DNA of 18,139 bases from an uncultured Collinsella sp. (GTDB taxonomy: Bacteria; Actinomycetota; Coriobacteriia; Coriobacteriales; Coriobacteriaceae), in NCBI GenBank assembly GCA_902470095.1, contig CABRFG010000049.1:1-18139 (forward strand), given 5' to 3'. Below the pieces are notes generated by a model. That model worked only from the letters and a program-made list of their open reading frames with translations, did not search any database and was not told the DNA's origin. Position 1 is the stretch's first letter, and every line of letters begins with the position of its first letter. A program made the translations under genes and the position numbers. Below, piece after piece: positions 6,873 through 13,478 of the stretch.

Positions 6873-6932
6873 GGGGAGATCCTTTCGAATGGGGTTGATA
6901 TGGCTGGGCGCAGGATGTCGCCACCAGCCGCG

Positions 6933-7418
6933 TTATTCAAATCGCAGTGCCGCGCTCTGGGCCGCCTGCATCACGCGCTGGAGCGGCACGTTGTGCTCAC
7001 GGGCAAGGCGGGCGCAGTCCTCGTACTCGGGCGCCGCACGCTCACTGCCGTCGGGCAGGGTGGCCACCTTGACGGACACCTCGCCCCATGGCGTCGTTAC
7101 GCGCTCAAAGCGGCGTGGCAGGCAAACGCGCTCCATGACCTGGCGACGAATGCCGTTGGTCGTGGTTTCCAAAAAGATAATCGTCTGCAGGCGCTCGATA
7201 TCCTCGTGCGAGCAGATCACCTGCAGCTGCCAGCTGGGGCGGCCTTTCTTGCAATAGAGGGGCAGCCAATGCACCTCGCGAGCACCCGCCTCGCGCATGC
7301 GGTCGGCGGCATAGGCGAGCACCTCGGGCGACGCGTCGTCGATGTCGCACTCCAGCTTGACGATGGTCTCGGGCGCATCGGTCTCGCGGGACAGCGGGGA
7401 TGTGCTATCGCATTGCAT
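6933..7418 (-). CDS. stand-alone LarC C-terminal domain protein (nickel-pincer cofactor family)
   Basis: The 161-residue product matches the C-terminal half of LarC (DUF111). It carries the pattern LECDIDDASPEVLAY, then an AGAREVHWLPLYCKKGRPSW stretch, a ferredoxin-like middle, and IIFLETTTNGIRRQ followed by a VSVKVATLPDGSERAAPEYED segment. In complete LarC (about 400 residues) this domain binds CTP and nickel for the final metal insertion into the lactate-racemase cofactor, while LarC1 forms the other half. No LarC1, LarB, LarE or LarA lies in the window. The start at 7418 is chosen because the reading frame upstream encodes low-complexity, GC-shadow sequence, and an AAAGGA lies 10 bases before this ATG. 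It could be a remnant or a repurposed domain. Similarity is confident; function is not. Confidence 0.75.
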   Translation of the reverse strand: MQCDSTSPLSRETDAPETIVKLECDIDDASPEVLAYAADRMREAGAREVHWLPLYCKKGRPSWQLQVICSHEDIERLQTIIFLETTTNGIRRQVMERVCLPRRFERVTTPWGEVSVKVATLPDGSERAAPEYEDCARLAREHNVPLQRVMQAAQSAALRFE

Positions 7419-7758
7419 ACGGTCCGGATCCTTTCCGCGCGGGCTCGTTTTGTTCATCCAAACGCTAGCACATCGCGGGCGGCGCAGGGGCGGCGTCATG
7501 GGATAGGTGCGACTTTTGCTGGGCGCAAGTGCTGGCGCGCTCCAACGCCGGCCCGCTCCACTCAAACGTGTACGTCAGCCTCCAAACATGTCATTTTTTG
7601 CAGCTTTTGGAGGCTGATGTACATGTTTTGAAAGCGTAAGCGAGGCCGCACCACGCGCCGCGCAGCCTTTCCAATCGATTTCGAGCTCCGGCGTGCCCGG
7701 CGTGTTGAAAGCTGCACCATTACAATGGAGCGGATTCGCCAAATGCAAAGGAGTCGCC
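7419..7758. other. 340-base divergent intergenic region
   Basis: This region separates leftward larC2-like from rightward hisJ-like. Apart from the hairpin at 7569-7623 and the AAAGGAG ribosome site of the right-hand gene, I see nothing definite. No -35/-10 pair stands out for either gene. ORFs that cross it are GC-rich shadows or upstream extensions of the flanking genes. Confidence 0.5.
7569..7623. repeat. 18-bp-stem hairpin between divergent genes
   Basis: TGTACGTCAGCCTCCAAA (7569-7586) pairs with TTTGGAGGCTGATGTACA (7606-7623), with one G-T wobble at most, around a 19-base T-rich loop. ACATGT occurs at both the loop start and the end of the right arm. It lies 5' of both flanking genes, so it is not their terminator. 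It may be a mobile palindromic repeat or a regulatory structure. Confidence 0.65.
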
Positions 7759-8670
7759 ATGTCTGCCTGCCCGCTGGTCGATTGCCACACCCACACCTCG
7801 TTCTCGGACGGGCACGCCTCGTTTGAGGACAACGTTCGCGCCGCTGCTGCGGCCAGGTGCCGTGCCATGGTCTCGACCGACCACCTTACCCTGCCTGCCA
7901 GCATGGATTCCAATTGCGAGGTGCAGGTTGTCGAGGGCGACCTGCCGGCACATCGTCTGGCTTTTGAGGATGCCCGCAAGCTTGCCGCGCAGATTGCGCC
8001 GGAGCTCGAGCTTATCTATGGCTTTGAATGCGATTGGTACGGAGGCTGCGAGCCTTTGGTCGAGCGCTGGTCCCAGGGCGCCGTCGTGCGCCTGGGCAGC
8101 GTACATTGGATTGGCAACCCGGGCGATATTGCGGCAGGCGCTGCAGGCACGACGGGGACGGAGGACGTTACTCGCCCCGATACACCCGATTCGCGCTGCG
8201 GTTGGATCGACGATGACACCGACCTGCATGTTTGGGAAAACTTAGGCGTGCGCGGCGTGTGGGAGCGTTATGTCGATGACTGGTGCCGCGCCTGCGAAAG
8301 CCCGCTCAACTTTGATGTGATGGCTCATCCCGACCTGGTCATGCGCTTTTCGAAGGAAGGCTTTGCGCCCGATTTTGACCCGGCGCCGCTCTGGAAGCAG
8401 ATGGCAGAGTGCGCACACGATACGGGCCGCCGCGTTGAAGTCTCGACGGCCGCACCGCGCAAGGGGCTCGACGACTACTACCCCGCGACCGGCCTTTTGC
8501 GTTGCTTTGCCCATGCCGAGGTGCCCATTACCTTTGGCTCGGACGCGCACCGCGCCTGCGATATTTGCTGGAACATCCGCGAGGCTCAGGCCCACGCCTA
8601 CGGCTGCGGCTACCGAACCTTCGACATCCCCCACGCTACCGGCGAATGGGGGCCCACGCCCCTCGCCTAG
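7759..8670 (+). CDS. PHP-family phosphatase, probable histidinol-phosphatase (HisJ/HisK type)
   Basis: The 303-residue product carries the metal-binding PHP signatures: HTHTSFSDGH (H10, H12), STDH (D41, H42), GFECDW, GSVHW, AHPDLV and GSDAH near the C-terminus. The overall layout resembles the HisJ class that removes phosphate from histidinol phosphate. I chose the ATG at 7759 (MSACPLVDCHTHT) because AAAGGAG precedes it. It is the only rightward gene in this part and converges on the end of the his operon, which otherwise lacks step 8. That context supports the assignment. A different PHP phosphoesterase activity remains possible, since PHP proteins vary in substrate. Confidence 0.8.
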   Translation: MSACPLVDCHTHTSFSDGHASFEDNVRAAAAARCRAMVSTDHLTLPASMDSNCEVQVVEGDLPAHRLAFEDARKLAAQIAPELELIYGFECDWYGGCEPLVERWSQGAVVRLGSVHWIGNPGDIAAGAAGTTGTEDVTRPDTPDSRCGWIDDDTDLHVWENLGVRGVWERYVDDWCRACESPLNFDVMAHPDLVMRFSKEGFAPDFDPAPLWKQMAECAHDTGRRVEVSTAAPRKGLDDYYPATGLLRCFAHAEVPITFGSDAHRACDICWNIREAQAHAYGCGYRTFDIPHATGEWGPTPLA

Positions 8671-8682
8671 CCATCCCTTCAT

Positions 8683-8751
8683 AAGTTGCGGTGAAATAGT
8701 TCCTGCTTATAGCCCTAAGATCATCAAACAAGAACTATTCCACCGCAACTT
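8683..8751 (-). repeat. long intergenic hairpin repeat, copy 2
   Basis: The arms are AAGTTGCGGTGAAATAGTTC and onward (8683-8704) and AGAACTATTCCACCGCAACT and onward (8731-8751), with a loop unrelated to copy 1. Read on the minus strand, the copy has the same arm asymmetry (GGTGGAATAG left, CTATTTCACC right) as copy 1 on the plus strand, so the two are inverted relative to each other. It lies just after the hisJ-like stop, between that gene and the convergent hisE. Confidence 0.8.
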
Positions 8752-8765
8752 CTATTTAATCCGTT

Positions 8766-8822
8766 GGGGACGGAGGAAAACGGATCATTTGGTGCAAAGT
8801 ATCCTGTCCCCCTTGCACCAAA
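8766..8822. repeat. composite hairpin at the 3' end of the his operon
   Basis: TTTGGTGCAA (8788-8797) pairs perfectly with TTGCACCAAA (8813-8822). A second possible stem, GGGGAC (8766-8771) with GTCCCC (8806-8811), uses sequence inside the first hairpin's loop, so the two interlock. It ends 7 bases before the hisE stop. It may terminate the leftward his transcript, but the following U-tract (UUUU) is short. Confidence 0.5.
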
Positions 8823-8829
8823 AGCGTGA

Positions 8830-9147
8830 CTAGTGGCGGCGGGCGTTGAGTTCGCCGGCCAGCTCGTCGAGGGTAATGCCGTAGCGCTCAAGCGTCACGA
8901 GCAAGTGGTAGACCAGGTCGCCAGCCTCGTAGCGGATGTGATCGTGATCGTTATCCTTGCAGGCCATGATCACCTCGCTCGCCTCCTCGGCAAGCTTCTT
9001 GAGCAGCTCGTCCTCGACGTCGGTCAGCAGGCGAGCGGTATAGCTCTCCTGCGGCGATGCGTCGCGACGGCCGTGAATCACCTCGGCCAGCCCCGTCAGC
9101 GTCTCACCGATATTTCCATCCTGAACATTCGCGGTGCGCACACCCAT
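8830..9147 (-). CDS. hisE: phosphoribosyl-ATP pyrophosphohydrolase
   Basis: HisE performs step 2 of histidine synthesis, hydrolysing phosphoribosyl-ATP to phosphoribosyl-AMP and PPi. The 105-residue protein is an all-alpha MazG-like fold: an N-terminal helix (IGETLTGLAEVIHGRR), SYTARLL, the acidic metal-binding motif KKLAEEASEVIMAC and EAGDLVYHLLVTLE. AAAGGA precedes the ATG. It is the last gene of the operon, 46 bases after hisI. HisE and HisI are separate here rather than fused as in E. coli. Confidence 0.95.
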   Translation of the reverse strand: MGVRTANVQDGNIGETLTGLAEVIHGRRDASPQESYTARLLTDVEDELLKKLAEEASEVIMACKDNDHDHIRYEAGDLVYHLLVTLERYGITLDELAGELNARRH

Positions 9148-9193
9148 GGTTCAATCCTTTCTGGTTGGCCAAGCGCCTAGTCGAGCGCCCGCC

Positions 9194-9523
9194 CTACGCG
9201 AGTTTCTTAAAGAAGCAGGTACGGTTGCCGGTATGGCAGGCCGGACCCGGCGAGTCGACCTTGACCAGCAGCGTATCGTTATCGCAGTCGGCCCAGAGCT
9301 CCTTGACCGCCTGCATGTTGCCGCTCGTCGCGCCCTTGTTCCAGAGCTCCTGGCGGCTACGGCTCCAAAACCACGTGGTGCCGGTCTTGAGCGTCAGCCC
9401 CACCGATTCCTCGTTCATCCAGGCAACCATAAGCACCTCGCCGGTGTCATACTGCTGAACCACACAAGGAATCAGCCCCTTGGCGTCGTATTTGAGCTCG
9501 GACGCAGTTGTCACTTGCTCCAT
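9194..9523 (-). CDS. hisI: phosphoribosyl-AMP cyclohydrolase
   Basis: HisI performs step 3, opening the adenine ring of phosphoribosyl-AMP. The 109-residue length is typical of the monofunctional enzyme. Zinc and magnesium ligands are visible in WADCDND (C80) and GPACHTGNRTCF (C96, C103), and the TTWFWSRSRQELWNKGATSGN core motif region is present in order. Its ATG directly follows the hisF stop codon with no gap, so translation is probably coupled; the ribosome site is a weak GGAT. Confidence 0.96.
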   Translation of the reverse strand: MEQVTTASELKYDAKGLIPCVVQQYDTGEVLMVAWMNEESVGLTLKTGTTWFWSRSRQELWNKGATSGNMQAVKELWADCDNDTLLVKVDSPGPACHTGNRTCFFKKLA

Positions 9524-10306
9524 TTAAAAATCCAATCTCACGGGGATGCCTTGACTGGCCATATACTCCTTCACCTGGCGAATGCTGAAGGTTCCAAAGT
9601 GAAAGACGCTCGCCGCCAGCACGGCATCGGCCTCGCCCTCGATCACACCCTCGGCAAAATGCTCGAGCGTGCCCACGCCGCCGCTCGCGATGACGGGGAT
9701 CGATACCGCGCGCGCCACGGCGCGGGTGAGCGCCAGGTCAAAGCCGGCCTTGGTGCCGTCGCGGTCCATGCTGGTCAGCAAGATCTCGCCGGCGCCGCGG
9801 CGAGCCGCCTCCTCGGCCCACGCCACCGCGTCGATACCCGTGGCGTTGCGGCCTCCCGCGGTAAAGACCTCCCACTTGTCGGCACCGGATGCGCCGGGCA
9901 AACCAACGCGCTTGGCATCGATCGCCACGACCACGGCCTGGCTACCAAACGCCGCGGCGGCCTGGCTGATCAACGACGGATCGCGCACGGCGGCAGAGTT
10001 AAGCGACACCTTGTCGGCGCCGGCGGCAACCATGGTGCGCATGCCCGCCAGGTCGCGAAAGCCGCCGCCCACGGTATAGGGAATGGCGAGCTCCTCGGCC
10101 GCATGCGCCGCCATCTCGATAGTCGTCGCACGGTTGTCGCTCGTGGCGGTAATGTCCAGGAAGACGACCTCGTCCGCACCCTCGCGGTCATAGGCACGCG
10201 CCAGCTCCACCGGATCGCCCGCATCGCGTAAGCTCACAAAGTTGACGCCCTTGACCACACGGCCGTCCTTGACGTCCAGGCAGGGAATCACGCGCTTGGT
10301 AAGCAT
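9524..10306 (-). CDS. hisF: imidazole glycerol phosphate synthase, cyclase subunit
   Basis: HisF takes ammonia from HisH and converts PRFAR to imidazole glycerol phosphate and AICAR (step 5). The 260-residue (beta/alpha)8 barrel has both catalytic aspartates in their standard places, D11 (IPCLDV) and D130 (VAIDAKR). Phosphate-binding loops are seen in TVGGGFR and ASGGVG. The ATG follows GGGGAGGAG and lies 3 bases after the hisA stop. Confidence 0.97.
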   Translation of the reverse strand: MLTKRVIPCLDVKDGRVVKGVNFVSLRDAGDPVELARAYDREGADEVVFLDITATSDNRATTIEMAAHAAEELAIPYTVGGGFRDLAGMRTMVAAGADKVSLNSAAVRDPSLISQAAAAFGSQAVVVAIDAKRVGLPGASGADKWEVFTAGGRNATGIDAVAWAEEAARRGAGEILLTSMDRDGTKAGFDLALTRAVARAVSIPVIASGGVGTLEHFAEGVIEGEADAVLAASVFHFGTFSIRQVKEYMASQGIPVRLDF

Positions 10307-10309
10307 GGG

Positions 10310-11053
10310 CTACTCCTCCCCTCGGGCGGCGGCCAGCGCCTGGACCAGCGTAAAGTTGCCCTCATAGAGCGCGCGACCGGTAATGGCACCTTCAATCGCG
10401 CCCTCACCCACCGCAGCCAGCGCACGGATGTCGTCGAGCGTCGAGATGCCACCCGAAGCCACGACGGGAAATCCCGCGACCTCGGCCACATGGCGATACG
10501 CCGCCACATCGATGCCCGTCTGCATGCCATCACGCGCGATGTCGGTATACACCAGATGCTTAAAGCCCAGCTCGGAAAGCTGCGCCACGGCATCGTCGAG
10601 CGCCACACCCGCGCCGTCACGCCAGCCGTTCACCTTAACCTGGCCGTCGCGTGCGGCAATGTCAGCCACCAGCAGCTCGCCAAAACCTTGGGCTGCCACC
10701 TCGGCAAAGCCCGGCTCGGTCACCAGCACGGTGCCCAGTGCGATACGGCGAGCACCATAGCCGGCCAGCTCGTCGATGCGCGCGAGCGAGCGAACACCGC
10801 CGCCCACGTCCACGGACAGACCGTCGACGCCGCAGATAGCCTTAATCGCCGCCGAGTTGGCAGCGCAGGTGTCCTCGTCCTCGCCAAAGGCAGCGGACAG
10901 GTCGACGACGTGCACCCAACTTGCGCCCTGCTCGGCAAACGAGCGGGCGACGGCCACGGGGTCGTCGGAATATACCTTGCAGCGGCTGCGGTCGCCGCGC
11001 TCCAGGCGCACGACCTTGCCGCCGATCAGATCGATTGCGGGAAACAGAATCAT
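10310..11053 (-). CDS. hisA: ProFAR isomerase
   Basis: HisA isomerises ProFAR to PRFAR (step 4). The 247-residue barrel carries D8 (FPAIDL), D131 (VADIAARDG) and D171 (YTDIARDG), phosphate loops DVGGGVR and ASGGIS, and the GW element typical of HisA. The ATG overlaps the hisH stop as ATGA. In many Actinobacteria this gene is the dual-function PriA (HisA plus TrpF). I cannot tell from motifs alone, and no trp gene is in the window. Confidence 0.94.
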   Translation of the reverse strand: MILFPAIDLIGGKVVRLERGDRSRCKVYSDDPVAVARSFAEQGASWVHVVDLSAAFGEDEDTCAANSAAIKAICGVDGLSVDVGGGVRSLARIDELAGYGARRIALGTVLVTEPGFAEVAAQGFGELLVADIAARDGQVKVNGWRDGAGVALDDAVAQLSELGFKHLVYTDIARDGMQTGIDVAAYRHVAEVAGFPVVASGGISTLDDIRALAAVGEGAIEGAITGRALYEGNFTLVQALAAARGEE

Positions 11054-11751
11054 CGGCCGGCCCCCTCGACGATGTTGACGAAGTTCTTAAGGATGCGCTG
11101 ACCCAGCGCGGAGGATTTCTCAGGATGGAACTGGCAGCCCCACACGTTGTCATGGCGCACGATGCACGGGAAGCTCCGCGTGTAGTGCGTGCGCGCCAGA
11201 ACGTCGGCAGCATCGGCGTCGTCGGCCACCGCGTAGCTGTGGGTAAAGTACATGTTGGCACCCTCGGCAAAACCAGCAAGCAGCGGGTCGGCCGCGCCGG
11301 CGGGCGTCATGTGCACCTGGTCCCAGCCCACGTGCGGCACCTTCAGGCGGCTCGACTCCAGGCGCGTGCACGAACCGCGCATAATACCCAGGCCATCGAC
11401 CCAGGGACCACCAGCCCGCTCGGGGGCGTTGCCGTCGGCGACCACGCCCTCGTCCGCAGACACGCCCTCGTTGCCACGCTCAAAAAATAGCTGAAGGCCC
11501 AAGCAGATGCCGAGCAGCGGAGTTCCGGCGGCGACGGCATCGAGCACGGCCGCCTCCTCGCCGCTCTGGCGCATAAAGGCGATCGCGTCATAGAACGCGC
11601 CCACGCCCGGGATGACCAGGCCGTCGGCGTTGCAGATCTGCTCCGGATCGTCCGACGTGCAGGCGGCGGCACCGGCGCGCGCAAGCCCGCGCACGACGCT
11701 CGACAAGTTGCCCTTGTGGTAGTCGACCACCACGATCTTCGGTTCACCCAC
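11050..11751 (-). CDS. hisH: imidazole glycerol phosphate synthase, glutamine amidotransferase subunit
   Basis: HisH supplies ammonia from glutamine to HisF through the HisF barrel. The 233-residue product has the class I amidotransferase triad C83 (GICLGLQ), H209 and E211 (CQFHPEKSS), plus IPGVGAFYDA early on. The best start is GTG at 11751, since GGGAGGG lies 4 bases upstream and the family N-terminus (KIVVVDYHKGNLSSV) follows directly. The frame stays open further upstream only as shadow of hisB. This start overlaps hisB by 8 bases. The 3' end overlaps hisA by 4 bases. It is longer than most HisH (about 200), with an insertion around residues 93-115. Confidence 0.93.
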   Translation of the reverse strand: MGEPKIVVVDYHKGNLSSVVRGLARAGAAACTSDDPEQICNADGLVIPGVGAFYDAIAFMRQSGEEAAVLDAVAAGTPLLGICLGLQLFFERGNEGVSADEGVVADGNAPERAGGPWVDGLGIMRGSCTRLESSRLKVPHVGWDQVHMTPAGAADPLLAGFAEGANMYFTHSYAVADDADAADVLARTHYTRSFPCIVRHDNVWGCQFHPEKSSALGQRILKNFVNIVEGAGR

Positions 11752-12361
11752 GCGACCCTCCCTTTTTGGCAGGTTGCAGCGAGCCCTTGGTGCTGGGGAT
11801 ACCCTGCACGCGAGGATCGAGCTCACAGGCGTGGCGCATCGTGCGGCCCACGGCCTTAAAGGCGGCCTCGATAATGTGATGCGAGTTGCCGCCCGCCAGC
11901 TCGCGCACGTGCAGCGTGAGCTTGGCATCGCGCGCAAAGGCGTAGAAGAACTCGACGGCCAGCTCGGTATCAAAGCTGCCCACGCGCTCGGTCGGCACGG
12001 GCAGCTCGCAATAGGCCTGCCCGCGGCCCGAGATATCCACGGCGGCCATCACGAGCGTCTCGTCCATGGCGATCGCCGCGTCGGCAAAGCGCGTAATACC
12101 CGCTTTATCGCCTAGCGCCTGGCAAAACGCCTCGCCCAGCACAATACCCGTGTCCTCGACGGTGTGATGTGCATCGACCTCGACGTCGCCCACCGCGTGT
12201 ACCGTCAAATCAAACAAACCATGGCGGCCAAAGGCGTTGAGCATATGGTCAAAAAACGGTACGCCGGTCGAGATATCACACGTACCGGTTCCGTCCAGGT
12301 CGAGCTTGACGACAATGTCGGTCTCACCCGTCTTGCGGGTCACCTCGGCATAACGGCCCAT
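11744..12361 (-). CDS. hisB: imidazoleglycerol-phosphate dehydratase
   Basis: HisB dehydrates imidazole glycerol phosphate to imidazole acetol phosphate (step 6). The 205-residue protein is the monofunctional type without the N-terminal phosphatase found in E. coli. Manganese-binding histidine clusters are intact: STGVPFFDHML, DAHHTVEDTG and GNSHHIIEA, followed by the C-terminal IPSTKGSL. GGAGGAG lies before the ATG, and the ATG directly follows the hisC stop. Confidence 0.97.
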   Translation of the reverse strand: MGRYAEVTRKTGETDIVVKLDLDGTGTCDISTGVPFFDHMLNAFGRHGLFDLTVHAVGDVEVDAHHTVEDTGIVLGEAFCQALGDKAGITRFADAAIAMDETLVMAAVDISGRGQAYCELPVPTERVGSFDTELAVEFFYAFARDAKLTLHVRELAGGNSHHIIEAAFKAVGRTMRHACELDPRVQGIPSTKGSLQPAKKGGSRG

Positions 12362-13477
12362 CTACATCTCCTCCTTCACCAGTGCAGCAAACGCAGCCAG
12401 CACCTCGTCGTTTTCCCGCGGCGTACCCACGGTAATGCGTAGGCAGTCCGCGAGCCCCGGCGCATAGCTAAAGTCGCGCACCAGAATCGAATACTCGTCG
12501 CGCAGACGCTCGCGCACGCGCGTGGCATGCGGCGTACGCACGAGTGCAAAGTTCGCCGCGCTCGGCCATGCCTCCACGGGCATGCCCTCGGCAGCCATCG
12601 CGCGCAGGGCGCACAGCTCGCGCTCGCGCTCGGATGCGACCTGTGCCACCACGGGCGCGTACGCATCGCGGGCACGCACGCAGGCAAGCGCCGCCGTCTG
12701 GCTCAACACGTTGACCGAATAGATCTGGCGAATCGCCGCGAACACGTCGATGACCTCGGGGGCTGCAATCACATAGCCCAGACGTGTACCGGCGGCGCCG
12801 AACGCCTTGGACAGCGTATGCAAAATCACCAGGTTGGGATGCTCGGCGATAAGGCCTTGCGCCGTGGTTGCCGCGCCAAACGAATCGTCCGCAAACTCAA
12901 CGTAGGCCTCGTCGACCATCACCATGCCGGGGCACGCATCGCACAGCGCCGCGACAAAGTCGAGCGGCGCCACGTCGCCCGTGGGATTGTTGGGCGAGGT
13001 CACGATCGCCAGGCCGCATTCGGGCGCCGCCGAAAGCACGGCAGCCTGGTCGAGCTCAAAGGTCGCCGGGTCGCGCCACACGTCGCGCACCTCGGTCTGA
13101 CAGAGCGACGCAAAGAACGCATACTCGCTAAAGCACGGCGGGCAATTGAGCAGGGTCCGCCCCGCGCCGCCGAACGCCAGCAGGTAGTTATAGAGCAGCT
13201 CGTCGCCGCCGTTGCCCACGCAAATGTTCTCGCGCGTCACGCCATGCCAAGTGGCAAGCTCGTCGCGCAGGTCGTTGGACATGGGATCGGGGTAGCGGTT
13301 GAGCGGCGTGGCAACCAGGGCCGCGTCGATCGCCTCGCGCACGCCGGCCGGCACGGGATAGGTGTTCTCGTTGGCCGAAAGGTTGATGCGCGTGGGCGTA
13401 AAGTTGGGATCGTAGGGCTCAATGCCGGCCAAGTAGGGCTGGACGAGCTCCTTCATGCGGGGCGTGAGTTCGGCCAT
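12362..13477 (-). CDS. hisC: histidinol-phosphate aminotransferase
   Basis: HisC transfers the amino group from glutamate to imidazole acetol phosphate (step 7), using PLP. The 371-residue fold-type I enzyme shows the N-terminal LSANENTYPV, the PLP-binding SPNNPTG region (about 161-167), MVDEAYVEF (D189) and the Schiff-base lysine K224 in HTLSKAFGAAGTRLGY. The start at 13477 (MAELTPRMKEL) follows GGGGAGG; an earlier in-frame ATG at 13564 would add 29 residues that overlap hisD and look unlike the family. The hisD stop is 1 base upstream. Confidence 0.95.
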   Translation of the reverse strand: MAELTPRMKELVQPYLAGIEPYDPNFTPTRINLSANENTYPVPAGVREAIDAALVATPLNRYPDPMSNDLRDELATWHGVTRENICVGNGGDELLYNYLLAFGGAGRTLLNCPPCFSEYAFFASLCQTEVRDVWRDPATFELDQAAVLSAAPECGLAIVTSPNNPTGDVAPLDFVAALCDACPGMVMVDEAYVEFADDSFGAATTAQGLIAEHPNLVILHTLSKAFGAAGTRLGYVIAAPEVIDVFAAIRQIYSVNVLSQTAALACVRARDAYAPVVAQVASERERELCALRAMAAEGMPVEAWPSAANFALVRTPHATRVRERLRDEYSILVRDFSYAPGLADCLRITVGTPRENDEVLAAFAALVKEEM

Positions 13478-13478
13478 T

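Noticed and set aside
6129..7631. 500-codon rightward ORF across mazG, the phosphoesterase and larC2-like
   Set aside because: It is antisense to three convincing genes, has shadow-like composition and no ribosome site.
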